Below are positions 1-6,134 of a DNA stretch of 9,167 bases, in pieces (position 1 is the first letter of the stretch; each line of letters opens with the position of its first letter). The stretch spans positions 1-9,167 of the forward strand of contig JAFCZV010000058.1 of the NCBI GenBank assembly GCA_019314155.1, read 5' to 3'. The stretch comes from Deltaproteobacteria bacterium. Lineage in GTDB: Bacteria; Desulfobacterota; Desulfobacteria; Desulfobacterales; UBA11574. The notes under the pieces are model-generated. The model was not told the DNA's origin and made no database searches. It was given only the letters and a program-made list of their open reading frames with translations. Made by a program: the position numbers and the translations under genes.

Positions 1-5
1 GAATG

Positions 6-35
6 AGCAGGGTCAGAAATGGCCCTGCTTTTTTT
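6..35 (+). terminator. Rho-independent terminator of an upstream gene
   Basis: AGCAGGGTC (6-14) pairs with GGCCCTGCT (21-29) over nine pairs including one G-U, around a six-base loop. A run of seven T follows (29-35). This is a classic intrinsic terminator and implies that a plus-strand gene ends just left of the window. Confidence 0.85.
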
Positions 36-137
36 GGGTCGAATCATAATATCTAAAATTCTCATCTTTGTTAATCTGGAAAGCCAGCTCAGTCTGATAC
101 GGCCTAGGCTGCGGTTATACAATTATGTAGTTTTTTT

Positions 138-151
138 CACATTTTAATGTG
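138..151. repeat. Inverted repeat, possible activator site
   Basis: CACATT (138-143) and AATGTG (146-151) are perfect inverted arms around TT. The site lies about 110 bases upstream of the -24/-12 candidate at 262-278, which is where sigma-54 enhancer-binding proteins usually bind. Only the palindrome and its position are seen; binding by an activator is inference. Confidence 0.3.
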
Positions 152-261
152 TATTTTCCTCCACAATTTAAAATATTTTGCGATGAGTCTTTGCAGGTAT
201 TTCCAGCGTAAATTCGGTTCAACTATCTGAAAATAAATATCATATAAAATAGTTTTATTTG

Positions 262-278
262 TTTGCATGGTTTTTGCA
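262..278 (+). promoter_or_regulatory. Candidate sigma-54 (-24/-12) promoter
   Basis: The 17 bases at 262-278 match the sigma-54 consensus YTGGCACGRNNNTTGCW except at two defined positions: T for the first G of the -24 GG, and T for C two bases after CA. The -12 element TTGCA is perfect and the spacing is exact. Transcription would start near 289, about 33 bases before the ATG at 322. Loss of one G of the GG doublet is the main argument against it. Confidence 0.5.
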
Positions 279-321
279 AGTATCCATTATGAATTGTCGA
301 TTCATACAAAGGAGAGCACTG

Positions 322-459
322 ATGCCGAATTGGTTTCTTTTTGCAGCGAGCGTGGTATATATCGGAATTGGATCTTGGGCCAGCATTTTTTCGGATGAAT
401 CTAAGGGAACCAGGCTGCTTGGGATTATTTCTTTAAAATATAGGGGGTCGAATCACTGA
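322..459 (+). CDS. Small single-pass membrane protein, unknown function
   Basis: This is a 45-residue protein. The ATG at 322 is chosen because AAGGAG (309-314) sits seven bases upstream. Residues 4-23 (W4 to F23) form a hydrophobic, Gly/Ala-rich segment long enough for one membrane helix. It is followed by an acidic-basic stretch (SDESKGTR) and a short second hydrophobic patch (LLGIISL) before a basic tail ending in Asn-His. No family is recognised. It is the first gene behind the -24/-12 candidate at 262-278 and lies 37 bases ahead of the small Cys-rich gene at 497, probably in one transcript. The strong ribosome binding site and the promoter placement are the main evidence that it is translated; homologues would settle it. 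Confidence 0.55.
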   Translation: MPNWFLFAASVVYIGIGSWASIFSDESKGTRLLGIISLKYRGSNH

Positions 460-496
460 GATAAAGCAGCGAGTTTTTAAAGAGGGGGCGATTCTT

Positions 497-691
497 ATGA
501 CCTGTGATCGGTGTGGAAAAAAAACCCATCATATTTATATCACCGAGGATCATGAAAAGGTTTGCAAAAGAACCTGCAACGGCGAAGTCAATACCGGCAC
601 TCGAAAATTTTATGCAAGCCCGAAAAATTTTGTCAAATCGTCAAAACGCATTGCCTTTGGCAGTTCAATTTTTCAGGAAGTTTCTTGTTGA
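497..691 (+). CDS. Small Cys-rich, probably zinc-binding protein
   Basis: This 64-residue protein starts at the ATG at 497, eight bases after GAGGGGG (482-488). Its N-terminal half carries C3-x2-C6 followed by His11-His12, then C23-x3-C27, in the context CDRCGKK...VCKRTC. This resembles small zinc-ribbon or treble-clef knuckles that begin with C-x-x-C-G-K, although the second pair is spaced C-x3-C instead of C-x2-C. The C-terminal half is basic (about ten Lys/Arg) with no predicted membrane segment and ends in Cys64. Zinc or nucleic-acid binding is inference from the pattern. It probably shares the transcript of the 45-residue membrane protein, and a strong terminator follows at 764-802. A +1 frame is open across the same bases but starts with GTG without a ribosome binding site. 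Confidence 0.6.
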   Translation: MTCDRCGKKTHHIYITEDHEKVCKRTCNGEVNTGTRKFYASPKNFVKSSKRIAFGSSIFQEVSC

Positions 692-711
692 TAGATAGAA
701 CACATTCAGCC

Positions 712-757
712 GGGGAATAGACAAGTACACGATTTGGTACTTCCTGTTTTATTCCCC
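712..757 (+). other. Two-part RNA hairpin before the terminator
   Basis: GGGGAATA (712-719) pairs perfectly with TATTCCCC (750-757). Inside it AAGTAC (723-728) pairs perfectly with GTACTT (737-742) around ACGATTTG. The two helices are separated by an asymmetric internal loop. No T run follows, so it is not a terminator itself. It lies six bases before the terminator stem and may protect or regulate the 3' end of the small-gene transcript, or form part of a small RNA. Confidence 0.45.
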
Positions 758-763
758 CATTAA

Positions 764-802
764 GCCCCTGGGCAAATTGTGGCCCCAGGGGCCTTTTTTT
801 TT
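764..802 (+). terminator. Rho-independent terminator of the small-gene operon
   Basis: GCCCCTGGG (764-772) pairs perfectly with CCCAGGGGC (784-792) and is followed, after one C, by nine T (794-802). It ends the transcript of the two small genes upstream. Confidence 0.88.
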
Positions 803-842
803 CAGCACAAGCCTTTCAAGCGGTCTTTACTCTACGGGAAAG

Positions 843-867
843 CCCTCCAGAGACAAGCCGAGGATGC
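843..867 (+). repeat. Dispersed repeat, weak copy
   Basis: The block contains CCCT...GA..C.AAG.CGAGGATGC, related to the 28-base repeat best seen at 6951-6978, with two bases missing. It faces the copy at 954-981 in inverted orientation, so the pair bounds a segment of about 140 bases. Similarity is strongest over the last 13 bases. Confidence 0.35.
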
Positions 868-953
868 CGCATCTCCCCGCTATTCGCGGAACTTCGACCT
901 GTGTTGCAAAGGTTCGCAGTAAAATACTACAGACTTTACGCCTCGGATTAGCA

Positions 954-981
954 GCATCTTCGACTTTTACAACATTAGGGT
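954..981 (-). repeat. Dispersed 28-base repeat, minus-strand copy
   Basis: On the minus strand it begins ACCCTAAT and ends AAAGTCGAAGATGC. It matches the copy at 6951-6978 at about 22 of 28 positions, with two 8-base blocks identical. A TTGACT box begins seven bases beyond its left end (as read on the minus strand) and points into the phosphatase-family gene. Confidence 0.5.
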
Positions 982-988
982 TCAGCTA

Positions 989-1016
989 TTGACTTTGCTC
1001 ACGCTGGTCTTATTGT
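989..1016 (+). promoter_or_regulatory. Candidate sigma-70 promoter for the phosphatase-cls pair
   Basis: TTGACT (989-994) and TATTGT (1011-1016) are separated by 16 bases. The boxes match the consensus at 5/6 and 4/6. The ATG at 1074 lies about 58 bases downstream of the -10 box. Confidence 0.4.
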
Positions 1017-1073
1017 TTGTTCACTTCCAAAGATTATCGTCAACCCGTAGGAGGGTATTAAAAAAAAGAAAAC

Positions 1074-1817
1074 ATGCGATTTCTCTTGTACAACATACGT
1101 TATGCAGCAGGTATTGGTAGGAAATTTCACCTTCCGGTACCTTACAGCGGCTATTTTAAGAATACCAACGGTAATTTTAAAAAAATAGTGGATTTCATCA
1201 AATCGCTGAATCCGGATATTCTAGGATTGATTGAGGTGGACGCAGGATCTTTCCGTTCGGCAAAAAGCAACCAGGCGGAAGCTATCGCCCAAGAATTGAA
1301 ACACTTTCATATTTATCAGTCAAAATATTCCACTGCTTCAATGGTACAGAAAGTGCCGGTGTTGAACAAACAGGGCAATGCGATTCTCACCAACCAGAGG
1401 ATTGTGTCTCAAAACTTTCATTATTTTAGCAATGGTGTCAAGCGTCTTGTGATTGAACTCGAGTTGAAGGACGTTTCGATCTTTCTGGTACATTTGTCTA
1501 TCAAATTCCGCCACCGGCAGTATCAATTGCAGGACCTTCATAACATGATTAAAAACCTGAAAAAACCGGTTATTATTGCCGGTGATTTCAATGTGTTATG
1601 GGGTGATCGGGAGCTCCAACTATTCCTTGCCGCCACTCAGCTTCACAATGCCAACAGCAACGGGGAACCCTCCCATCCCAGCCGAGCCCCGCGAAGACAG
1701 CTCGATTTTATTTTTCACAGCCCGGAAATTCACGTCACCCATTTTCAGATACCACCGGTCAAATTCTCCGACCATGCCCCGTTGGTATGTGATTTTGAGG
1801 TTATAACAGCAACATAA
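1074..1817 (+). CDS. Endonuclease/exonuclease/phosphatase-family protein (YbhP-like)
   Basis: This 247-residue cytoplasmic protein has the metal-dependent EEP fold shared by exonuclease III, DNase I and inositol-phosphate or phospholipid phosphatases. Motifs are in order: N7 in LLYNIRY, the metal ligand E54 in GLIEVD, VHLS near 140, GDFN at 170-173, LDFIFHS starting at 210, and the catalytic SDHAPLV with S232-D233-H234. The length is normal for a single-domain EEP enzyme, and the catalytic set appears complete. No signal peptide is seen. It precedes the cardiolipin synthase gene by 64 bases on the same strand. In E. coli the EEP protein YbhP is encoded next to ClsB, so a role in phospholipid metabolism is more likely than DNA repair; the substrate is not deducible. 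The start is slightly unsure: AGGAGGG (1049-1055) lies 18 bases before the ATG, across a run of eight A, a longer spacer than usual. Confidence 0.88.
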   Translation: MRFLLYNIRYAAGIGRKFHLPVPYSGYFKNTNGNFKKIVDFIKSLNPDILGLIEVDAGSFRSAKSNQAEAIAQELKHFHIYQSKYSTASMVQKVPVLNKQGNAILTNQRIVSQNFHYFSNGVKRLVIELELKDVSIFLVHLSIKFRHRQYQLQDLHNMIKNLKKPVIIAGDFNVLWGDRELQLFLAATQLHNANSNGEPSHPSRAPRRQLDFIFHSPEIHVTHFQIPPVKFSDHAPLVCDFEVITAT

Positions 1818-1881
1818 GCAGCCAGCTTGGGTTAGCAGACACCGGTCAAGGAACACAAAATAGAAGGATTAGCGGAGCGCA

Positions 1882-3339
1882 ATGGAACACATAAGTCTCA
1901 TAAGCTTTCTGATCATGGCTGCCCACCTATCCATCATCATCGGTTTGTCCATACGAGTCATTATGCGTCGTCGTCCTGTAGGTGTTTCACTGTCGTGGCT
2001 CATTCTAATCCTTATCCTTCCTTTTGCAGGGGCCATCCTCTATCTTCTCATCGGAGAGCAGCGCTTGGGAAAGCAACGTGCCGAGCGAGCCCGTGCACTA
2101 CTGGGTCCTTATGAGGCGTGGCTTCATTCGCTTCCTTCAGACACGTTGGTTGAATGGTCTAACCTTTCGCCAACATGTCAGCCTATCAATCGGCTTGCTG
2201 AGTCGATCATGGGCATTCCAGCAAAATTCGGGAACAAGCTCGACCTGCTCGACGAGGCTGAATCGGTTCTTCGCTCGATAATTACGGACATCGATCGCGC
2301 CCAGCGTACCTGCCATTTGGAATTCTATATTTGGAATGAAGGCGGAACTGCGGACGAAGTGTGTGAAGCCCTTATTCGGGCCGCGAAACGGGATGTCATC
2401 TGTCGAATTCTGGTTGACGCGGTGGGCAGCGCTAAATTCCTGAAAGGCGGATTGGCTCACCGTCTTCAAGAGAATGGGATCGAATTGGTCGCGGCACTTC
2501 CGGTGGGACTGTTCAGGATGGTCTTTGCGCGACTCGATCTGCGTATTCACCGAAAAATTGTCATCATTGATGGTGAAGTGGCCTACACTGGGAGCCTAAA
2601 CCTGGTGGATCCACGGTATTTCAAACAGGAGGAGGGCGTTGGCCAGTGGGTTGACGCCATGGTGCGTTTGGAAGGACCTGCGGTCCAGTCCCTCGGTGTG
2701 ATTTTTTTATGGGACTGGGAAGTCGAGACAGGGCAAGGCATCGAAACGTTGAAAGATACCAGCGACCTCAAAGCATTACCTTTAGTGGGGAAGGCGAGTG
2801 TTCAGGTGGTTCCGTCGGGGCCGGAGGTTGGAAACAACTCCATTCACCAGTTGTTACTCACCTCTGTCTACGCTGCCCGCAGGGAACTGATCATTACAAC
2901 ACCTTACTTTGTTCCAGACGAGTCGTTACATACCGCCTTGCAATCGGCATCGCGACGCGGCGTCGACGTCACAATCATCTTGCCCGAAAAGGTCGATTCT
3001 TTGCTGGTGCGCTATGCGAGCCGATCGTATTTTGATGATATGCTCATGTCTGGCGTGCGGATTCTCAACTATAGGGGCGGACTGTTACACACCAAGAGCA
3101 TTACCATCGATGGTGAAGTAGCTCTGTTCGGTACCGTTAACCTCGACATGCGGAGTTTTTGGCTGAACTTTGAGGTAACACTTTTCGTATACGACGCTGA
3201 CTTCGTGGCACGACTTCGAAAACTTCAACAAAACTACATCGAAGCGTCCCAATCCATCGACTCAAAGCTTTGGCATACCCGGTCGCAAGCGAATCGTCTC
3301 GTGGAAAACGCGGCACAGCTTTTGGCCCCGCTTCTTTGA
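1882..3339 (+). CDS. cls: Cardiolipin synthase, ClsA-type
   Basis: This 485-residue enzyme is of the phospholipase D superfamily. Bacterial ClsA enzymes transfer a phosphatidyl group between two phosphatidylglycerols to make cardiolipin at the inner membrane. Two membrane helices lie at about residues 4-26 and 37-58, with the family's short basic turn (RRRPVG) between them. Two HKD motifs follow: H223-x-K225-x4-D230 in HRKIVIID, followed by GEVAYTGS, and H403-x-K405-x4-D410 in HTKSITID, followed by GEVALFGT. Motif positions and length agree closely with E. coli ClsA (486 residues), so the protein looks intact and active. The ATG at 1882 is supported by GGAG (1874-1877) and AAGGA (1864-1868). 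It probably shares a transcript with the upstream EEP gene. Its architecture is ClsA-like although the gene neighbourhood recalls ClsB. No obvious terminator follows its TGA. Confidence 0.93.
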   Translation: MEHISLISFLIMAAHLSIIIGLSIRVIMRRRPVGVSLSWLILILILPFAGAILYLLIGEQRLGKQRAERARALLGPYEAWLHSLPSDTLVEWSNLSPTCQPINRLAESIMGIPAKFGNKLDLLDEAESVLRSIITDIDRAQRTCHLEFYIWNEGGTADEVCEALIRAAKRDVICRILVDAVGSAKFLKGGLAHRLQENGIELVAALPVGLFRMVFARLDLRIHRKIVIIDGEVAYTGSLNLVDPRYFKQEEGVGQWVDAMVRLEGPAVQSLGVIFLWDWEVETGQGIETLKDTSDLKALPLVGKASVQVVPSGPEVGNNSIHQLLLTSVYAARRELIITTPYFVPDESLHTALQSASRRGVDVTIILPEKVDSLLVRYASRSYFDDMLMSGVRILNYRGGLLHTKSITIDGEVALFGTVNLDMRSFWLNFEVTLFVYDADFVARLRKLQQNYIEASQSIDSKLWHTRSQANRLVENAAQLLAPLL

Positions 3340-3495
3340 TTGTAACGCAAATCAAAATTAAGCTGAGCGATTGTCTTGATTATTGGGCAAAAACTCAAAC
3401 CACCAGAGAAAGACGACTTGGATTGATTCATCCCAAACATCTTCAATAGACGTATCAGGTCCACCTGCCTTATCCTTTGAGACGTATCCGGTTTT

Positions 3496-3528
3496 TCTCT
3501 CCCGATATTACCTTAAAATCGGGAGAGA
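3496..3528. repeat. Perfect 11-bp inverted repeat (hairpin)
   Basis: TCTCTCCCGAT (3496-3506) and ATCGGGAGAGA (3518-3528) are exact inverse complements around an 11-base loop. Neither strand has a T run after the stem: on the plus strand TTTT lies before it. It is therefore not a normal intrinsic terminator. It could still block 3' exonucleases after cls, or be an RNA or protein binding site. Confidence 0.6.
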
Positions 3529-3550
3529 TCTGTCAAAGAAGGGCACATTT

Positions 3551-3569
3551 TTTGACAATAATTGTCAAA
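3551..3569. promoter_or_regulatory. Operator-like palindrome
   Basis: TTTGACAAT-A-ATTGTCAAA is a perfect 9-bp palindrome around one central base. A further half-site, TGTCAAAG, occurs just upstream (about 3531-3538). The short spacing is typical of a dimeric regulator's operator. The regulator and the regulated gene are unknown; the next gene starts about 300 bases to the right. Confidence 0.4.
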
Positions 3570-3876
3570 TCCTTTCAGCCTTCAATCTGTTCAATTAAGT
3601 TAACCTCTTGAAATATAATCCAATTCAATTTTCTTTAATGCCAAATTGTTATTTTGTACAATTTTTGCATGTCATAATTGAAACCATAAAAAAACACCTG
3701 AACATAAACTGAAATTGCTTTTTCTGTTCCATTCTCTTTTCTCTTATCTTACGCCTTAAATTATCTCTTTGTTCGGGGCTTTTCGGCCTCGCAGAAAACT
3801 GGCGATTTTCAATAAATTTGACCTATTAATAAAACTAAGAAAAAATTACTTTTTTTAATAGGAAGTGGTGGAAATT

Positions 3877-5178
3877 ATGAGCATTAACAATATGTTCAAG
3901 CCTAATATAAAAAGGTTGAAAAGCAAGAAAAAGGTCAATCATCTGATAAAGGCTTTACAATATAAGAACGATTGGAATATTCGAATATCAGCAGCAGCAT
4001 CTCTCAGCGAAATAGGGTGGGAACCTAACGGGGAAGATGGAATTTTTTATCTTATTGCCTTAAAAGAATGGACTAAATTGATCAAAATAGGGGCGCCCGC
4101 AGTTGAACCTTTAATCTTGGTTTTGCAGGATCAAGATAGTTTTCCTTTGCACTGCGAAACCATTAAAGTATTAGGGGCCATAAAAGATAAACGAGCTGTC
4201 GAACCCTTACTAAATGCTTTGCGGGATTGTAAAATGCATCTTCGCGAAGAAGTGGTAAGAGCATTGGGTCAGATAGGAGACAAGGCGGTTGTTAAGCCGT
4301 TAATTTCAATGTTGAGGAATGAAGATGCCATCACCTTTCGCTGCGAAACGATCAGAGCCTTAGGCTCAACAAAAGATAAACGAGCTGTTGAACCTTTAAT
4401 AAATGTTTTACAACAAGAAAGTCGAAAACCCCGCTTCGATACAAACATGAATATTATCATGGAGGTCATTATAGCATTGGGGAAAATAAAAGATGAAAGA
4501 GCTATAACACATTTAGTGTCTCTTTATAATGTAAACACAGACTACCTAAACAAGAAAATTCAAAATGCTTTATTTACAATCAACACTGAATTGTCGAATT
4601 TTTACTCAGCTATATTGAATTCTGATGAAAATAGATTGTTGGAAATTGACAATGGATTCGATTTGGCTGTTGAAGCACTATACCACAAAAATAATTGGGT
4701 GCGCCGGCAGGCAATTTGGGCATTAATGATAATAAAAGATTATAGAGCTGTTGAGCAGATTAAAAAAGAGCTCAATGACATCGATTTAATTGTCGTCAGT
4801 TATGCAATCTATGCTTTAGGAGAAATAGGGGATGATAGAGCGGTAACGCCTTTAATCGATATGTTGCTCAATAAAGATTTTTCTTCATGCAATGACTGGA
4901 ACAGTTCAACGTTTGCTGAACACCGGTGTAGCCCTCGTGCAGAGGCGGCTGTTGCATTGGGGAAAATAAAAGATAAACGTGCCTATGAAGCGCTGATTAC
5001 GGTTTTTGAGGAAAACGGATGTGACTGTTTAATAGAAAAATCTGCTTGGGCACTTAGCGAATTGAGTAATAAGAGCGCCATTCACGCACTTAAGTCGGCT
5101 AAAAATCATACAAATAATCCAAGGGCAGTAAAAAAGGCTATTGATAAACTGGAAAAAATTAAATGTTATCCCAGATAA
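3877..5178 (+). CDS. HEAT-repeat protein, unknown partner
   Basis: This is a 433-residue alpha-helical repeat protein of the HEAT / PBS-lyase-like type, a scaffold for protein binding. Units of roughly 30 residues recur with the signatures A(I/L)xALGxIKDxRAVEPLI and RxEAxxALGxI, clearly at residues 73-195 and again from about 265 to the C-terminus. Residues 43-80 hold a distinct module with G47-W48-x-P50, Y58, A61, W65 and IGxPAVEPLI, a variant often seen in bacterial and archaeal HEAT proteins. There is no signal peptide, membrane segment or catalytic domain, so no reaction can be assigned. GTG codons at 3865 and 3868 are in frame, but ATG 3877 is preferred because GGTGG (3867-3871) sits five bases upstream. 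The gene looks more AT-rich than the cls region, which may hint at transfer. The secreted-protein gene begins about 100 bases downstream on the same strand. Confidence 0.85.
   Translation: MSINNMFKPNIKRLKSKKKVNHLIKALQYKNDWNIRISAAASLSEIGWEPNGEDGIFYLIALKEWTKLIKIGAPAVEPLILVLQDQDSFPLHCETIKVLGAIKDKRAVEPLLNALRDCKMHLREEVVRALGQIGDKAVVKPLISMLRNEDAITFRCETIRALGSTKDKRAVEPLINVLQQESRKPRFDTNMNIIMEVIIALGKIKDERAITHLVSLYNVNTDYLNKKIQNALFTINTELSNFYSAILNSDENRLLEIDNGFDLAVEALYHKNNWVRRQAIWALMIIKDYRAVEQIKKELNDIDLIVVSYAIYALGEIGDDRAVTPLIDMLLNKDFSSCNDWNSSTFAEHRCSPRAEAAVALGKIKDKRAYEALITVFEENGCDCLIEKSAWALSELSNKSAIHALKSAKNHTNNPRAVKKAIDKLEKIKCYPR
4152..4409 (+). repeat. Internal 189-base duplication in the HEAT gene
   Basis: Bases 4152-4219 and 4341-4408 align without gaps at about 80 percent identity, offset by 189 bases (63 codons, two HEAT units). 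The block AAAAGATAAACGAGCTGT is identical in both. A related stretch around GGGGAAAATAAAAGAT appears near 4478 and 4958. This points to growth of the repeat array by duplication or conversion. Confidence 0.7.
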
Positions 5179-5279
5179 AATTTTTCAGAACGGGGATGTT
5201 TAAATAACCCGATGGGGATAACATTTTATAAGCGGTGTGAACCTTGAGTTAATAACCGATGGAAAGGGGGCAAGAGAAA

Positions 5280-6047
5280 ATGTTCCGAAATTCGATAGGT
5301 GCAGTATCCACCCTCCTATTTTGCATGTTGGTTTTCGGGGCTTCAACAGGTACGGCTGGAGAACTGCAAGAAGTCATCAATAAGAGAAACAGCGATACAG
5401 ATGGACCGTATTTTAACCTGAGCAGCCAAGAAAAAGCCTCACTCATTTTTTTTGGTGGAGAGATATCGCCAGACGAACCGTTGATGTTTACGGATGAATG
5501 TAGCGATCTTACGATACATTATGTTACACACAAAAAATCAACAGTAACCGACCTGACTGTAATGGAATCGTGTAACTGTTGTTTTAAGGTTTTGTCTGAT
5601 GAGAGGCTATCGAAAGTTGCGTTGTCCTGTGAAAAAGAAGACGTCCATGTCTTTGCCGAGGTTCGATCAAAACCAGATAAAAAAGAAAATAGCCAAGATC
5701 CCAGATCCATACGATGGGATCAATACTCGGTTTTTGATGCCTGCAACGATACAGATCATCCAGTCCCGGATTCCCCTGTTTATCCGGATTTCCCGGTTTA
5801 TTTAGAATCCCCTGATGCTTCACTGTTGACACTGGGGCCGATCGATGTTCGAGATATATATGATTCCACCCCCGAGGAATTTATTAGATATGAAACCGAA
5901 ACATCGAAAGGAAAAGAAAAAGTCAAGCCGCCGAACATAACCCGTCTATTCAAATGGGTAGGTTGGCTTTGTCAAGCAAACATTTTCGATACAAATTCGG
6001 ATGGAAACGCAGATGCTTATGGATTTACATTTGTCAAAACATATTAA
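5280..6047 (+). CDS. Secreted protein of unknown function with a calcium-loop-like motif
   Basis: This is a 255-residue protein if started at ATG 5280, which has AAGGGGG about ten bases upstream; an in-frame ATG at 5259 would add seven residues and has no good site. Residues 1-27 form a Sec signal peptide: basic MFRN, hydrophobic core VSTLLFCMLVFGAS, and cleavage probably after GTA. The Cys in the core is not in a lipobox. The mature part has several Cys residues, including CNCC, a short proline-rich repeat (PDSPVY then PDFPVY) and, near the C-terminus, DTNSDGNAD (237-245). This last fits the Dx[N/D]xDGxxD calcium loop of dockerin or thrombospondin-type repeats. No family is recognised. Export to the periplasm or surface is well supported; calcium binding is inference from one loop. 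It may be cotranscribed with the HEAT gene, about 100 bases upstream. Confidence 0.75.
   Translation: MFRNSIGAVSTLLFCMLVFGASTGTAGELQEVINKRNSDTDGPYFNLSSQEKASLIFFGGEISPDEPLMFTDECSDLTIHYVTHKKSTVTDLTVMESCNCCFKVLSDERLSKVALSCEKEDVHVFAEVRSKPDKKENSQDPRSIRWDQYSVFDACNDTDHPVPDSPVYPDFPVYLESPDASLLTLGPIDVRDIYDSTPEEFIRYETETSKGKEKVKPPNITRLFKWVGWLCQANIFDTNSDGNADAYGFTFVKTY
5766..5801 (+). repeat. 18-base tandem repeat in the secreted-protein gene
   Basis: CCGGATTCCCCTGTTTAT (5766-5783) is followed directly by CCGGATTTCCCGGTTTAT (5784-5801), 16 of 18 identical. It encodes a doubled six-residue Pro-Val-Tyr unit, probably a flexible linker that can change length by slippage. Confidence 0.75.
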
Positions 6048-6053
6048 GGGAAA

Positions 6054-6134
6054 ATGATCAACCCGGAAGGTCTTGAAATGGCTTATAGAGATTTACCCTC
6101 GATGTCTGAGCCAACCAATCCTGCCTGCGCCTAA
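6054..6134 (+). CDS. Possible 26-residue microprotein
   Basis: An ATG at 6054, seven bases after the stop of the secreted-protein gene, opens a 26-codon frame ending in TAA at 6132. AAGGG lies four bases upstream of the ATG, so translation by coupling is possible. The product begins MINPEGLEMA and has no recognisable motif or membrane segment. It could equally be chance. Confidence 0.2.
   Translation: MINPEGLEMAYRDLPSMSEPTNPACA

Larger units (their letters stand above)
1..321. other. Intergenic region before the small-gene operon
   Basis: No convincing gene lies here. The stretch holds the terminator of a gene to the left (6-35), AT-rich DNA with a CACATT-TT-AATGTG inverted repeat (138-151), a -24/-12 promoter candidate (262-278) and the ribosome binding site of the first small gene (309-314). 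An open frame running in from a TTG near 259 is not used as a start because it has no ribosome binding site and crosses the promoter. Confidence 0.6.
692..1073. other. Intergenic region with terminator, repeats and promoter
   Basis: This 382-base stretch holds a long imperfect hairpin (712-757), a strong terminator (764-802), two inverted copies of the dispersed repeat (843-867 and 954-981), a sigma-70-like promoter (989-1016) and the ribosome binding site for the gene at 1074. A 71-codon frame at 777-992 begins inside the terminator and crosses both repeats, so I do not count it as a gene. Confidence 0.6.
3340..3876. other. Long intergenic region with hairpin and palindrome
   Basis: No convincing gene lies in this 537-base stretch. 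It carries a perfect 11-bp hairpin (3496-3528), a perfect 9+1+9 palindrome (3551-3569), a weak -24/-12-like site (3653-3669), a small G-C-rich hairpin (3774-3791) and a TTGACC box (3818-3823) that could be a -35 for the HEAT gene, with only a poor AAAAAT -10. A 71-codon frame at 3383-3598 runs through the hairpin and palindrome, has no ribosome binding site and is not accepted. Confidence 0.55.

Noticed and set aside
259..321. Longer version of the first small protein starting at TTG 259
   Set aside because: It would run through the -24/-12 candidate and has no ribosome binding site, whereas ATG 322 has a strong one.
36..455. GGGTCGAATCA at 36-46 and again at 445-455
   Set aside because: Several shared 11-mers are expected by chance in a window of this size, and nothing else links the two places.
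777..992. 71-codon plus-strand frame
   Set aside because: It starts inside a terminator and covers two copies of a dispersed repeat; its similarity to other short frames comes from the repeat.
1060..1067. Run of eight A before the phosphatase-family start as a slippage or frameshift site
   Set aside because: It lies outside the coding region and the downstream frame is intact.
3496..3528. The 11-bp hairpin as a terminator of cls
   Set aside because: There is no T run after the stem on either strand.
3383..3598. 71-codon plus-strand frame after cls
   Set aside because: No ribosome binding site, and it crosses a perfect hairpin and a perfect palindrome; the composition is unlike a protein.
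3653..3669. -24/-12-like site as the HEAT gene promoter
   Set aside because: Three mismatches including the -24 GG, and over 200 bases from the start codon; kept only as part of the pattern finding.
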